From positions 310,001-374,000 of the forward strand of contig NZ_QPIG01000003.1 of assembly GCF_003337215.1 (NCBI RefSeq): a DNA stretch of 64,000 bases. Direction: 5' to 3'. This DNA is from Oceanihabitans sediminis (GTDB lineage Bacteria > Bacteroidota > Bacteroidia > Flavobacteriales > Flavobacteriaceae). Under the pieces are notes generated by a model. The model ran no database searches. It was not told the origin of the DNA and saw only the letters and a list, made by a program, of their open reading frames with translations. Position numbers and translations under genes: made by a program. Below are positions 52,723-62,507 of this stretch, piece after piece; positions within the stretch are counted from its first letter, which is position 1; each line of letters opens with the position of its first letter.

Positions 52723-53754
52723 TTACGAATTTAAAATAGCTTTATTAATTTCTTTTATAAGCTTCGGACCTTCGTAAATAAAGCCTGTATAAATTTGAAC
52801 TAAATCTGCTCCTGCTTCAATTTTTTCTAAAGCATCTTCGGCAGAGTGAATTCCTCCAACACCAATGATCGGAAAGGCTTTATTACTTTTATCTGCTAAA
52901 TATTTTATTACCTGTGTAGATTTTTCTTTAATTGGTTGTCCACTTAATCCTCCATTACCAATTTGCTCTAATTCTGCTTCACTTGCCTTTAACCCTGTTC
53001 TATCGGTAGATGTATTACTTGCTATAACTCCGTCTAGATTAGTTTCTGCAATAAGCGCCACAATTTCATCTAATTGTCCGTTATTTAAATCTGGAGCTAT
53101 TTTTAATAATAGAGGTTTTTGTGTTGTAAAAGTTCTATTCGCTTTTTGTACCGTGCCGATTAATTCTAATAAATATTCTTTATCATTTAACTTGGCATGG
53201 CTACCCACATTCGGACAACTTACATTCAGTACAAAATAATCTACATAAGGATGCAGTGCGTTAAAACATGCTAAATAATCTTCTGTATAATCTTCTGGTT
53301 TCGTTTGGGTGTTTTTTCCGATATTTCCACCAATGATAAGTTTTCCTTTATTCTTTTTTAGTTGCTTAATTGCTGCTTCAAGTCCTTCATTATTAAATCC
53401 CATTCTATTAATAATTCCTTGATCTGCTTTAAGTCGGAATAATCTCTTTTTAGGATTTCCTGCCTGCCCTTTAGGTGTAACCGTTCCTATTTCAATAAAA
53501 CCAAACCCAAAGTTTGCTAACTCATTATATAGTACCGCGTTTTTATCAAAACCAGCAGCTAAACCTACAGGATTCTTAAAAGTTAAACCGAAAAGTTTTC
53601 GTTCTAACCTAGCATCTTCCACCACATACATGCTTTTTAGCAAAGAAGAAATTCCCGGAATTTTACTAGTAAATTGAATGAGTGAGAAAGTGAAATGGTG
53701 AATTTTCTCTGGATCGAAAAGAAAAAATATTGGTCTAAGGAGTAATTTGTACAT
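52723..53754 (-). CDS. pyrD: Dihydroorotate dehydrogenase (quinone), class 2
   Basis: The enzyme oxidises dihydroorotate to orotate with membrane quinone in pyrimidine synthesis. It has 343 residues. The N-terminal helix [20 protein letters not shown] docks to the membrane and marks class 2. [38 protein letters not shown] (about 176-181) and KIAPDLN (catalytic Lys) are present; [19 protein letters not shown] binds FMN phosphate. A TATTTTTG element at 53770-53777 probably is its -7 box. It is divergent from pepT. Confidence 0.96.
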   Translation of the reverse strand: MYKLLLRPIFFLFDPEKIHHFTFSLIQFTSKIPGISSLLKSMYVVEDARLERKLFGLTFKNPVGLAAGFDKNAVLYNELANFGFGFIEIGTVTPKGQAGNPKKRLFRLKADQGIINRMGFNNEGLEAAIKQLKKNKGKLIIGGNIGKNTQTKPEDYTEDYLACFNALHPYVDYFVLNVSCPNVGSHAKLNDKEYLLELIGTVQKANRTFTTQKPLLLKIAPDLNNGQLDEIVALIAETNLDGVIASNTSTDRTGLKASEAELEQIGNGGLSGQPIKEKSTQVIKYLADKSNKAFPIIGVGGIHSAEDALEKIEAGADLVQIYTGFIYEGPKLIKEINKAILNS

Positions 53755-53854
53755 CTAATAATATTTGCGCAAAAATACTCCTAAAAAATGTGATATACAA
53801 TTTATATTAAGATTGAATAATTGTACCTTTATGCCTTCAAAAAAAATTCATAAA

Positions 53855-55093
53855 ATGATTACTAAAGAAGACATTATAAAACGATTTGTAAGCTATGTAA
53901 CTGTAGACACAGAGTCTGATCCAGAAAGCACAGCTACCCCTAGTACTGCTAAGCAATGGGATTTAGCTAATGCATTGGTAGAAGAGCTAAAAGCTATTGG
54001 TATGCAAGATGTAACTATTGATGACAAAGCATATATCATGGCTACTTTACCAAGTAATATAGATCATGATGTACCAACTATAGGTTTTATTTCTCACTTT
54101 GATACTTCACCAGATTTTACTGGAGCAAATGTAAAGCCGCAAATCATCGAAAGTTATGATGGAAAGGATATTGTTTTAAATGAAAAAGAAGGCATTGTAC
54201 TTTCTCCTGATTATTTTGAAGATCTACTTCTGTACAAAGGACAAACCTTAATTACTACAGACGGAACTACTCTTTTAGGTGCCGATGATAAAGCGGGGAT
54301 TACGGAAATAGTATCTGCTATGGAGTATTTAATCAAGCATCCTGAAATCAAACACGGAAAAATTAGAGTTGGTTTTACACCAGACGAAGAAATTGGTCGT
54401 GGAGCACACCATTTTGATGTAGAAAAATTTGGTGCTGATTGGGCTTATACTATGGACGGAAGCCAAATTGGTGAGCTTGAATACGAAAACTTTAATGCAG
54501 CAGGAGCTGTTGTAAAAGTAAAAGGGAAAATTGTTCACCCAGGTTATGCTAAAGGAAAAATGATAAACTCCATGTATATTGCTACCGAGTTTATCAATTC
54601 GCTTCCAAGAATGGAAACCCCAGAACATACTGAAGGTTACGAAGGATTCTTTCATCTATATTCTGTAAAAGGAGAAGTTGAAGAAACAGTACTTCAATAC
54701 ATCATACGTGATCATGACAAAGGTCATTTTGAAGCACGTAAAGAAATGATGCAGAAACTTACAGACGAGTTGAATGCTCAATACGGACGTGAAGTAGTAA
54801 CTATTGAAATTAAAGATCAATACTACAACATGAAAGAAAAAGTAGAACCAGTAATGCATATTGTAGATATCGCTGAAGAAGCAATGAAACAATTAAACAT
54901 TAAACCACTTATCAAAGCTATTCGTGGTGGAACAGATGGATCCCAATTAAGTTATATGGGATTACCTTGCCCGAATATTTTTGCTGGAGGACATAACTTC
55001 CACGGAAGATATGAGTATGTTCCTGTAGAAAGTATGATTAAAGCTACAGAAGTAATTTGTAGAATAGCAGAACTAACGGCAGAAAAGAAATAA
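53855..55093 (+). CDS. pepT: Peptidase T (tripeptidase)
   Basis: A 412-aa dinuclear zinc aminopeptidase of the M20 family that removes the N-terminal residue from tripeptides. Zinc and catalytic residues: [19 protein letters not shown] (bridging Asp), [10 protein letters not shown] (Glu-Glu) and the C-terminal [11 protein letters not shown] His. [17 protein letters not shown] is typical. I choose ATG 53855 ([11 protein letters not shown]); ATG 53831 and a TTG at 53765 are longer options without family support. It ends in a hairpin terminator. Confidence 0.95.
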   Translation: MITKEDIIKRFVSYVTVDTESDPESTATPSTAKQWDLANALVEELKAIGMQDVTIDDKAYIMATLPSNIDHDVPTIGFISHFDTSPDFTGANVKPQIIESYDGKDIVLNEKEGIVLSPDYFEDLLLYKGQTLITTDGTTLLGADDKAGITEIVSAMEYLIKHPEIKHGKIRVGFTPDEEIGRGAHHFDVEKFGADWAYTMDGSQIGELEYENFNAAGAVVKVKGKIVHPGYAKGKMINSMYIATEFINSLPRMETPEHTEGYEGFFHLYSVKGEVEETVLQYIIRDHDKGHFEARKEMMQKLTDELNAQYGREVVTIEIKDQYYNMKEKVEPVMHIVDIAEEAMKQLNIKPLIKAIRGGTDGSQLSYMGLPCPNIFAGGHNFHGRYEYVPVESMIKATEVICRIAELTAEKK

Positions 55094-55119
55094 GCTTTTC
55101 TACTTTTACATTAAATACC

Positions 55120-55156
55120 AAACCCATAATTTCTTAAGATTTTATGGGTTTTATTT
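55120..55156 (+). terminator. Terminator of pepT
   Basis: AAACCCATAA (55120-55129) and TTATGGGTTT (55142-55151) form a perfect 10-bp stem followed by T-rich sequence. Confidence 0.8.
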
Positions 55157-55207
55157 TGAATTATATTCTCATTTAAAAATTGTAATTTTATAACAAACTG
55201 AAATTAA

Positions 55208-55807
55208 ATGAAAAAAGCAAAATCGGTGGAAGAGTATATTGAAAACAACGCACATTTTGAAGAAGCGTTACATATACTTCGAGATATAATAAACGAAACA
55301 GAACTTAATGAATCTATAAAATGGAATGCTCCTGTATATGATTTAAACGGAAAAAATGTAGTTGGTCTTGGAGCTTTTAAAAAACATTTTGGCATTTGGT
55401 TTTTTAATGGAGTCTTCCTGAAAGACGAAAATAACCTCCTTGAAAAAGCACAAGAAAAGACTAAAGGGCTTCGACAAATGCGATTTACTTCTAAAGAAGA
55501 AATTGATAAGCATGTAGTGCTTGCCTACGTAAAAGAAGCTATAGAAAACCAAAAGCTTGGTAAAGAAATTAAAGCTTCAAGAACAACGCAAAAAGACATT
55601 AATATTCCAATAGAATTAAAAAAGGAAATAAATATAAACGCTGCGCTACAAGGTGCTTTTAAGACACTTTCTCCTTCAAAGCAACGAGAATATTCTGAAT
55701 ATATAAATTCTGCTAAAAAAGAATCTACAAGGCTATCTAGGTTAGAAAAAATAAAGCCAATGATTATACAAGGTATGGGTTTACATGATAAGTATAAAAG
55801 TTGCTAG
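55208..55807 (+). CDS. YdeI/OmpD-associated family protein (DUF1801 plus OmdA)
   Basis: A 199-aa cytoplasmic protein. Residues about 15-110 match DUF1801 (ESIKWNAPVYDLNGKNVVGLG, FGIWFFNG), and 130-195 match the OmdA/YdeI domain (IPIELKKEININAALQGAF, LSPSKQREYSEYINSAK). The E. coli YdeI family has been connected to antimicrobial peptide tolerance, but not as a proven activity here. It is flanked by two hairpin terminators, so it is a single-gene unit. Confidence 0.83.
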   Translation: MKKAKSVEEYIENNAHFEEALHILRDIINETELNESIKWNAPVYDLNGKNVVGLGAFKKHFGIWFFNGVFLKDENNLLEKAQEKTKGLRQMRFTSKEEIDKHVVLAYVKEAIENQKLGKEIKASRTTQKDINIPIELKKEININAALQGAFKTLSPSKQREYSEYINSAKKESTRLSRLEKIKPMIIQGMGLHDKYKSC

Positions 55808-55841
55808 TATATTGAAATAAAATGCAACATATTATAAAAGC

Positions 55842-55877
55842 AAAAAGCATCAAAAGAAAATTCTTTTGATGCTTTTT
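55842..55877. terminator. Bidirectional terminator between the YdeI-like gene and yajC
   Basis: A 17-bp perfect stem (55842-55858 with 55861-55877) with a very short loop; A and T runs at both ends serve both convergent genes. Confidence 0.88.
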
Positions 55878-55898
55878 TTATATCTATAAGTGTAATAC

Positions 55899-56195
55899 TT
55901 ATTTCTTAACTTCTGTTGGAGATACGTTTAAGTTTTTACTTAGTTCCATAGAAATTGCAGTACGATCAAACTTAAGCTTTCCAGCCATAGTTTCAATAAC
56001 ACAACTGTTATCTTTATCGTTAAGATCTGCTATCTTTCCGTGTAAACCACTTTTAGTAATAACTTTATCACCTCGTTTAAGCTCACTTGCAAACTTTTTT
56101 TCTAGTTTTGCTCGTTTCATTTGCGGTGCAATCATAAAGAAATACACTACTGCAAACATTGCTATAAACGGTAAAAATTGTCCTATTTCTCCCAT
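55899..56195 (-). CDS. yajC: Preprotein translocase subunit YajC
   Basis: A 98-aa single-pass inner-membrane subunit of the SecDF-YajC complex. The helix spans about 5-23 (FLPFIAMFAVVYFFMIAP). After it comes the hallmark PQMKRAKLEKKFASELKRGD then KVITKSGLHGKI. It follows the DUF1573 gene by 5 bp, the usual Bacteroidota order nusB - DUF1573 - yajC. Confidence 0.94.
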   Translation of the reverse strand: MGEIGQFLPFIAMFAVVYFFMIAPQMKRAKLEKKFASELKRGDKVITKSGLHGKIADLNDKDNSCVIETMAGKLKFDRTAISMELSKNLNVSPTEVKK

Positions 56196-56200
56196 TTTAA

Positions 56201-56767
56201 TTAATCGTGGTTATGACCTTCGTGACCTGGTTGTGTACTATATTTTCTTGGAGCTGGGTTAGCAGCAGCAGGAACAGCTTGATTTACTGGGCTAGTAGCA
56301 TTTGGTCTAGCTGGTGCGTTAGGGTCTGGCTTAACAAAAGCTTTAATTCTAACTGTTTCTCTTCCTGTTTCTGTGTTAGCAGTTACAGTAATCGTTTTAG
56401 TTACTGTGTTTTGACCAGTTCCGTTGAATTTTACTGTAAACTCACCTGATTCTCCAGGAGCTAAAGGCTCTTTAGACCAATCTTCTGGTACAGTACATCC
56501 GCAGGTACTTTTAATATTAGTAATTACTAAAGGAGCTTTCCCTGTATTTGTGTATTTAAAAACTGTTTCTACATTCGTTTTAGCTTCAATTTCACCAAAA
56601 TCATGTTCTGTTTTGTCAAAAGTTAAAACTGGAAAATCAGTTGCTTTTGCATCTCTTTCTGCTGCTTCTGCAACGTTTTTATCATCAATTTTTTTTGATG
56701 CATCTTCTTTACATGAAGTAAAAGCGATTAAGCAGAATGCGCTTAAACCTAACAATACTTTTTTCAT
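56201..56767 (-). CDS. DUF1573 domain lipoprotein
   Basis: A 188-aa lipoprotein: signal peptide and lipobox FTSC with Cys19. The DUF1573 immunoglobulin-like domain covers about 45-140 (FDKTEHDFGEIEAKTNVETV then FKYTNTGKAPLVITNIKSTC), with the conserved CGCTVPE. The C-terminal tail is Pro/Ala/Asn-rich and ends HEGHNHD, a possible metal-binding His cluster. The function is unknown; its constant place beside yajC hints at a role at the cell envelope. Confidence 0.88.
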   Translation of the reverse strand: MKKVLLGLSAFCLIAFTSCKEDASKKIDDKNVAEAAERDAKATDFPVLTFDKTEHDFGEIEAKTNVETVFKYTNTGKAPLVITNIKSTCGCTVPEDWSKEPLAPGESGEFTVKFNGTGQNTVTKTITVTANTETGRETVRIKAFVKPDPNAPARPNATSPVNQAVPAAANPAPRKYSTQPGHEGHNHD

Positions 56768-56823
56768 AATTCTATTTTTTGTTTTTTTAATTATTCAATT
56801 TGTAAATGTACTAAATTTTATAC

Positions 56824-57768
56824 TTATAGCAATCCTCTACCAATTTTATTTAACTTATTGTCGACTTGGTATTCCTTTACAAGCTTGTCTAAAACACCAT
56901 TAATAAAAAAGCTACTTTTTGGTGTAGAATATTCTTTTGCTATTTCTAAATACTCATTTATAGTAACTTTCACAGGAATAGACGGGAAGTTTTGCAACTC
57001 GCAAATTCCCATTTGAAGCAAAACATAATCTATTCTTGCAATACGTTCTGCATCCCAGTTTTTAGTTTTTCCTTCTATCTCTAAACTTAGTTTGCTTTGA
57101 TTTAAGATGGTCTTTTTCAATAAATCTATTGCAAAAGCTTTATCGTCTGCATCTTTATATAAATGCGGAGCAAAATATCTTGAATTAGGATTCGCTTTTA
57201 CCTGTTTTAATAATTTTAAAACAGTGGTGTTTATAATTGGAAGATCATCTAACCAAGTTAAATTCTTATCTTCTATATATTCGTATAGCTTCTCGTTTGG
57301 AGCAATTATTTCTTTAAATACATCTACTAAAAAGTTTTTATCTTCTTTAAAAGTAGAGGTTTTTGTTTGCATATAATCGGCATACAAATCACTTGCTAAA
57401 ATTGCGCGGAAAATAATATCTACATATTCATCATCTAACTCCCAGTTAGTGATTTTATGAGCTTCTATAGCTTCTTGAAGTACTTCATTATTTCTCAATA
57501 ATAAAAACACTTCGTTGTTTATTAATTTCTTATTTGGATTTTTGTCTTCGGTAGTTGCTAGAAGTTTGTTCTGCGTTTTTAACACATGATCTTCTGCTTT
57601 TTTATGTACTTCTATTAATAAGGACATGATTAGTAAGTATAGATTGTACATATTGTCTATACTATGTAACAAAAACTTTTGGTCTTTACTAAAATTTTCG
57701 CTTTCGCCACCTTTAAAAGAGTAAAGGATTTGCATAACTTTAATACGAATGTGTCTTCTATTAAGCAT
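56824..57768 (-). CDS. nusB: Transcription antitermination factor NusB
   Basis: A 314-aa NusB, long as is usual in Bacteroidota. RRHIRIKVMQILYSF opens the family; the C-terminal half (about 180-310) is the canonical NusB fold with WDAERIARIDYVLLQMGICE and INEYLEIAKEYSTPKSSFFI then NGVLDK. NusB with NusE binds boxA RNA to prevent premature termination in rRNA operons. It lies 73 bp downstream of the leucine dehydrogenase gene, separated by a terminator. Confidence 0.95.
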   Translation of the reverse strand: MLNRRHIRIKVMQILYSFKGGESENFSKDQKFLLHSIDNMYNLYLLIMSLLIEVHKKAEDHVLKTQNKLLATTEDKNPNKKLINNEVFLLLRNNEVLQEAIEAHKITNWELDDEYVDIIFRAILASDLYADYMQTKTSTFKEDKNFLVDVFKEIIAPNEKLYEYIEDKNLTWLDDLPIINTTVLKLLKQVKANPNSRYFAPHLYKDADDKAFAIDLLKKTILNQSKLSLEIEGKTKNWDAERIARIDYVLLQMGICELQNFPSIPVKVTINEYLEIAKEYSTPKSSFFINGVLDKLVKEYQVDNKLNKIGRGLL

Positions 57769-57791
57769 ATAAAAAAGAACTTGATTTAAAA

Positions 57792-57817
57792 AAGGCGAAA
57801 GTAGTTACTTTCGCCTT
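57792..57817 (-). terminator. Terminator of the leucine dehydrogenase gene
   Basis: AAGGCGAAAGTA and TACTTTCGCCTT form a perfect 12-bp stem (2-nt formal loop) with a T run on the reverse strand. Confidence 0.88.
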
Positions 57818-57840
57818 AAAATAATAGTATTTTTTTAGAA

Positions 57841-58944
57841 TTATTTAGAATTTTCTTTTTTTCTAGTGTCAATTCTTTCTTGAGCTATGTTTAATGCTGC
57901 TTGGTTTGTAGTAATGCCGTTAGTATCTGCATTAGCTAAAATTTCTAATGTTGTATTGTAAATATTCTCTGTTTTACGCATGATTTCTTTTTTATCATAT
58001 CCTTCTAATTCTGCGTAAACATTAATAATTCCACCTGCATTAATTAAGAAATCTGGTGCGTAAACAATTCCTCTTTCTTGAAGAATTTTTCCATGTACAG
58101 CTTCAACCGCTAATTGGTTATTTGCTGCTCCAGCTATAACTTTTGCTTTAATCTTATGAATAGTATCGTCATTAATTACTGCTCCTAAAGCACAAGGTGC
58201 ATAAATATCTACATCTTCGCTATAAATATCACTTCCTGTATAAATAGTTGCATTGTATTTCTTGCTTACTTCTTCTAAACGTGCTTGGTTAATATCTGAG
58301 ATAATAACTTTAGCTCCTTCGTTTGTTAAATGCTCCACAAGAGATTCCCCTACGTGACCAATACCTTGAACAATTACTTTTTTATCTTCTAGAACATCGC
58401 TACCAAATTTATACTTTGCAGCAGCTTTCATTCCCATAAAAACACCGTAAGCAGTAATTGGAGAAGGGTTTCCTGATCCTCCTTTACTTTCTGAAATTCC
58501 TGTAACGTATGGTGTAACCTCACGAACTAAGTCCATGTCAGCTGTTTCCATTCCAACATCTTCAGCAGTGATATAGTTTCCGCTTAATGAATGCACAAAC
58601 TCACCAAACTTTCTCATAAGTTCTGGAGTCTTTTGTGTTTTAGCATCACCAATAATAACAGCTTTTCCACCACCTAGGTTTAAACCTGTAATAGCTGACT
58701 TATATGTCATACCACGAGAAAGTCTTAAAACATCATTTAAAGCTTCCCATTCGTTGTCGTATTGCCACATTCTAGTACCACCAAGAGCAGGACCTAATAC
58801 TGTATTATGTATTCCAATAATTGCTTTTAAACCCGTATCTTTGTCATTGCAAAAAACAATTTGCTCATGATTATCAAATGAAAGTTGTCCGAAAACAGGG
58901 TCCATTTTTTTTAGATCGTCTGGGGTAATAATATCTGTAGACAT
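57841..58944 (-). CDS. Leucine/valine/phenylalanine dehydrogenase
   Basis: A 367-aa NAD-dependent amino-acid dehydrogenase that deaminates branched-chain amino acids. The Glu/Leu/Phe/Val signature is clear: HNTVLGPALGGTRMW, then GLNLGGGKAVIIGD with the catalytic Lys. AEDVGMETADMD and the NAD site VIVQGIGHVGESL are also present. The size and PALGGTRM segment favour leucine dehydrogenase over glutamate dehydrogenase. Its promoter and a palindrome at 58985-59004 lie upstream. HMG-CoA lyase (51.2 kb) suggests leucine can be fully degraded. Confidence 0.9.
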   Translation of the reverse strand: MSTDIITPDDLKKMDPVFGQLSFDNHEQIVFCNDKDTGLKAIIGIHNTVLGPALGGTRMWQYDNEWEALNDVLRLSRGMTYKSAITGLNLGGGKAVIIGDAKTQKTPELMRKFGEFVHSLSGNYITAEDVGMETADMDLVREVTPYVTGISESKGGSGNPSPITAYGVFMGMKAAAKYKFGSDVLEDKKVIVQGIGHVGESLVEHLTNEGAKVIISDINQARLEEVSKKYNATIYTGSDIYSEDVDIYAPCALGAVINDDTIHKIKAKVIAGAANNQLAVEAVHGKILQERGIVYAPDFLINAGGIINVYAELEGYDKKEIMRKTENIYNTTLEILANADTNGITTNQAALNIAQERIDTRKKENSK

Positions 58945-58984
58945 TTAAATATTTTTTTAAAAGTTAATGTTTTTGTTTTTTGAA

Positions 58985-59004
58985 TATATCGCAAAAACGA
59001 TATA
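58985..59004. promoter_or_regulatory. Palindrome just downstream of the leucine dehydrogenase promoter
   Basis: TATATCG, 6 nt, CGATATA is a perfect 7-6-7 dyad directly after the -7 element, overlapping the expected transcript start. It may be an operator for a repressor or a 5' stem-loop. Confidence 0.45.
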
Positions 59005-59036
59005 CAAAAATAAACCTATATTATTATAATCGCAAA
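59005..59036 (-). promoter_or_regulatory. Promoter of the leucine dehydrogenase gene
   Basis: Reverse strand: TTTG (59033-59036), 20 nt, TATTTTTG (59005-59012). Confidence 0.6.
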
Positions 59037-59092
59037 CTATATCGAGCAATTATATAATTTTAATAAAGTTTAAAACTTCGCAACTATTGTAA

Positions 59093-60847
59093 ATGAAAGA
59101 ATTACAACATCTAAATAAGTACTTTTTAAAATACAAATACAAACTTATTCTTGGAATATTAATCACCATAGCATCCAAGATTTTTTTACTCTTCACTCCT
59201 AGATTAATTAGGCAATCTATTAATGTAGTAGATGAGTACAGAAAAGGAAATTTAACAAACCTTCCTGAAGTAAAAGCAGAATTACTTGAAAACATCCTTT
59301 ATATTATTGGTGCCGCTCTTATTACGGGAATACTTACCTTTTTTATGAGACAAACCATTATTAATGTCTCTAGATATATTGAGTATGATTTAAAAAATGA
59401 AATCTATAAACAATATCAAAAACTATCTCTAAACTTTTATAAAAAGAATAGAACAGGAGATTTAATGAATAGGATTAGTGAAGATGTTGGTAACGTAAGA
59501 ATGTATGCAGGACCAGCAATAATGTATAGTATCAACACATTTACGCTTTTCATTATTGTAATTATCTCTATGTATAACCAATCGCCTAAACTAACCTTAT
59601 ACACTTTAATTCCTCTACCAATTTTATCTATAATCATTTTTAGAGTTAGTAAAGAAATACATAAACGAAGTACTATAGTGCAAGAGTATCTATCAAAACT
59701 TTCAACCTATACCCAAGAAACTTTTAGCGGAATTTCCATTATAAAAGCATACGGAATGGAGCCGCAAACAAGAGAAAACTTTAATGATCTTTCTACGACA
59801 AGCAAAGAAAAGCAAATAAGCCTAGTAAGAGTACAAGCTTTGTTTTTCCCTACAATGGTATTACTTATTGGTTTAAGTAACTTAATTGTAATTTATATAG
59901 GTGGAATGCAATATATAGATGGGGAAATTGAAAACCTAGGAACTATAGCCGAGTTTATTATATACGTAAACATGCTTACTTGGCCAGTTGCTACTGTAGG
60001 TTGGGTAACTTCTATAATACAGCAAGCGGAAGCTTCACAAAAACGTATTAATCACTTCTTGAAAATTGAACCTGAAATTCAGAATAATGTTGAAGAACCT
60101 ACCGAAATTAAAGGAGAAATAACTTTCAAAAATGTTTCCTTTACTTACGATGACACAAATATCGAAGCTCTAAAGGACATAAGCTTCAACTTAAAACCAG
60201 GAGAAACTTTAGCAATTATCGGTAAGACAGGCTCAGGTAAATCTACTATTTTAGATTTAATAGGAAGATTATACGATATTGATAAAGGAGAATTATTAAT
60301 AGACAACAAACCTATTGACCAAGTAAATCTTGTTAGCCTAAGAAATAGCATAGGTTATGTGCCTCAAGAAGCTTTTTTATTTAGCGACACTATTAATAAC
60401 AATATTAAATTTGGTAAAGAAAACGCTTCAAACGAAGAGGCTATACAAGCAGCGAAGCACGCACAAGTACATGAAAACATTATAGGTTTCAATAAAGGAT
60501 ACGGAACCACTTTAGGAGAAAGAGGAATTACACTTTCTGGTGGGCAAAAACAACGTATTTCTATTGCTAGAGCTATTTTAAAAGATCCACAAATCTTATT
60601 GTTTGACGATTGCCTTTCGGCTGTAGATACTGAAACTGAAGAGAAAATCCTAAACAGTCTTAATAAGCTAACAAAAGGAAAAACAACCATTATTGTAAGT
60701 CACAGAGTTTCTTCTGCTAAAAATGCAGATAAGATTATTGTTTTAGATGATGGAAGAGTACTTCAGGAAGGCACACACGACATCTTAATTCAAGAACCTG
60801 GATATTATAAAGACCTGTATTTAAAACAATTGTCAGAAAAGTCATAG
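59093..60847 (+). CDS. ABC exporter, fused permease and ATPase (MsbA-like)
   Basis: A 584-aa half-transporter that dimerises in the inner membrane. Residues about 15-310 form the six-helix exporter domain; the ATPase has Walker A GKTGSGKST at 377-385, signature LSGGQKQRISIARAI, Walker B ILLFDDCLSAVDTE and H-loop VSHRVSS. Substrates in this class range from lipid A to drugs or peptides; nothing in the sequence decides it. It is divergent from leucine dehydrogenase and alone in its unit. Confidence 0.9.
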   Translation: MKELQHLNKYFLKYKYKLILGILITIASKIFLLFTPRLIRQSINVVDEYRKGNLTNLPEVKAELLENILYIIGAALITGILTFFMRQTIINVSRYIEYDLKNEIYKQYQKLSLNFYKKNRTGDLMNRISEDVGNVRMYAGPAIMYSINTFTLFIIVIISMYNQSPKLTLYTLIPLPILSIIIFRVSKEIHKRSTIVQEYLSKLSTYTQETFSGISIIKAYGMEPQTRENFNDLSTTSKEKQISLVRVQALFFPTMVLLIGLSNLIVIYIGGMQYIDGEIENLGTIAEFIIYVNMLTWPVATVGWVTSIIQQAEASQKRINHFLKIEPEIQNNVEEPTEIKGEITFKNVSFTYDDTNIEALKDISFNLKPGETLAIIGKTGSGKSTILDLIGRLYDIDKGELLIDNKPIDQVNLVSLRNSIGYVPQEAFLFSDTINNNIKFGKENASNEEAIQAAKHAQVHENIIGFNKGYGTTLGERGITLSGGQKQRISIARAILKDPQILLFDDCLSAVDTETEEKILNSLNKLTKGKTTIIVSHRVSSAKNADKIIVLDDGRVLQEGTHDILIQEPGYYKDLYLKQLSEKS

Positions 60848-60988
60848 ATTAATTATAATACAAGCTAAGACAACATATTTCTTATTAACAAACTAGTGTA
60901 AAAGAATTATAATATTTAGTTGCTTGTTATCTATTTTTTTTTGATTTTTGAAAAACTATTAATGACACTTTAATATAAAAACAAGATT

Positions 60989-61390
60989 ATGGATACCAAT
61001 GGCATGATGGAGAAAGAGGAAATTTACTCTAAAGTATTACGAGCAGGAAGACGTACTTATTTCTTTGATGTAAGAGCTACAAAGGCGGGAGATTACTACT
61101 TAACAGTAACAGAAAGTAAGAAGTTTACAAATGACGACGGATCATTTCATTACAAAAAGCATAAAATCTATATATATAAAGAAGATTTTTCTGAATTCAA
61201 TAGTATTTTAGCTGAAATGACAGATTATATTATTGCTGAAAAAGGAGATGAAGTAATAAGCGAGCGTCACCAAAAAGACTTCAAAAAAGAATATAACACA
61301 GATGTTTCAGAAACTAAGAAAGCAGAAACAACTGAAACTACAGAATCTATCGAAAGCAGATTTACCGATATAGATTTTGACGATATTTAA
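60989..61390 (+). CDS. DUF3276 / PUR-family nucleic-acid-binding protein
   Basis: A 133-aa protein with an N-terminal PUR-like fold: SKVLRAGRRTYFFDVRATKA then GDYYLTVTESKKF and HKIYIYKEDFSEFNSIL. The last 45 residues are acidic and disordered (ETTETTESIESRFTDIDFDD). PUR domains bind single-stranded DNA or RNA. The family is nearly restricted to Bacteroidota, and its function there is not known. The annotated ATG (60989) may be shortened to 61004 or 61007. A terminator follows. Confidence 0.86.
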   Translation: MDTNGMMEKEEIYSKVLRAGRRTYFFDVRATKAGDYYLTVTESKKFTNDDGSFHYKKHKIYIYKEDFSEFNSILAEMTDYIIAEKGDEVISERHQKDFKKEYNTDVSETKKAETTETTESIESRFTDIDFDDI

Positions 61391-61412
61391 TCTCTTTTTT
61401 CTTACAAAACAC

Positions 61413-61443
61413 AAAACCGTTGCTACTAGTAACGGTTTTTTTA
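61413..61443 (+). terminator. Terminator of the DUF3276 gene
   Basis: AAAACCGTT and AACGGTTTT form a 9-bp stem with a 9-nt loop, followed by T. Confidence 0.8.
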
Positions 61444-61475
61444 TTTAATAAATTAACTGAAATACAATTTACATG

Positions 61476-62507
61476 CTAAGCCTTTACATAATATAAAGCC
61501 ATAACAGAAACACCCACCGCATAACACAATGCCAACTGCCAACCGAATAACACTATAAGCATAGTTAGAATCACAAAAAACCAAATAGGGAATATGGTTA
61601 TATAAACAGCAAATCTGAAGGTTGCAATAAACTCCACTTCCTTTATTTTAGGTTTTACCAAAGAACGCCAAACCCAAAATGGTAAAAAGAAATTAGCTAT
61701 AAGTATTTTATTTACCAACCTCCTAAAGAAACTAGTTTTCACTTTTTCAGGTTTGACACAAATTTCAAAATTAGAAGCAATACAAGAGTTTACAGTTTCC
61801 GGATTTAAGAAATCTACATTTCGACTTTCTAATTCCCTTAATGTTTCATTATAATTTTCAGAAGGAATATGAGTTGTTAGAGCAGTTAACGCTTCAAATA
61901 CATCTTTTTTAAGAGAAGAAATTGCCTCATGTTTATCTTTTGAAAGATACTTTTTTACAGAAATAGGTTTTCCGAAGTATACCGAAGTACTATCTACAAA
62001 ATTTTCAGCTTTAGCATAATTTAAACCAACTGGAATTATTTGCAAATCTGCTTCTGGGTATCTCTCTAAAGTTTCAAAAACAATTCTTGTAAAACCTTTA
62101 CTCAAAGGTCGTACCGTTCTATTAATATGATGATTCCCTTCCGGAAAAATTACTATAGCATTATTTTCATTTAGCAGATCTGTACACTTTTTAAAAATAG
62201 AATTATTATTACTAATACTACTCCATCCATCACGTACTCTATACACCGGCAACAAGTGAAGCGTATACAAAAACTTACTAATTATTGGTTTATTAAAAAC
62301 TGAAGCTCGAGTTAGAAAATAAGAAAACCTTCCAGATTTTGTAGCAATGAGCAAGGGATCTATCAGAGCATTTTGGTGGTTTGATAAAAACAAAACGGGT
62401 TTATCTTTTGGTACATTTTCTATATCATACACTTTGAAACTTTTATAATAACAAAAGAGTCCTATTCGGATATAAGTTCTGAAAAAATGTAGGATAAGTA
62501 AATTCAA
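61476..62507 (-). CDS. Lysophospholipid acyltransferase family protein (PlsC-like)
   Basis: A 343-aa membrane acyltransferase. The catalytic block NHQNALID (His44...Asp50) has five residues between His and Asp, as in the SCT1/GPT2-like branch, rather than the four of classic PlsC. The phosphate-binding motif FPEGNH is at 121-126. Two hydrophobic helices near 290-340 add a C-terminal anchor. The start is a TTG at 62507 overlapping the upstream TGA as TTGA; no ATG lies before the catalytic motif, so coupled initiation at TTG is likely. It may acylate glycerol-3-phosphate, lyso-lipids or a Bacteroidota ornithine/glycine lipid. Confidence 0.85.
   Translation of the reverse strand: MNLLILHFFRTYIRIGLFCYYKSFKVYDIENVPKDKPVLFLSNHQNALIDPLLIATKSGRFSYFLTRASVFNKPIISKFLYTLHLLPVYRVRDGWSSISNNNSIFKKCTDLLNENNAIVIFPEGNHHINRTVRPLSKGFTRIVFETLERYPEADLQIIPVGLNYAKAENFVDSTSVYFGKPISVKKYLSKDKHEAISSLKKDVFEALTALTTHIPSENYNETLRELESRNVDFLNPETVNSCIASNFEICVKPEKVKTSFFRRLVNKILIANFFLPFWVWRSLVKPKIKEVEFIATFRFAVYITIFPIWFFVILTMLIVLFGWQLALCYAVGVSVMALYYVKA

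Noticed and set aside
60848-60988. A promoter with clear -33/-7 boxes before the DUF3276 gene
   Set aside because: The gap is AT-rich with a T9 tract, but no TAnnTTTG with suitable spacing could be placed.
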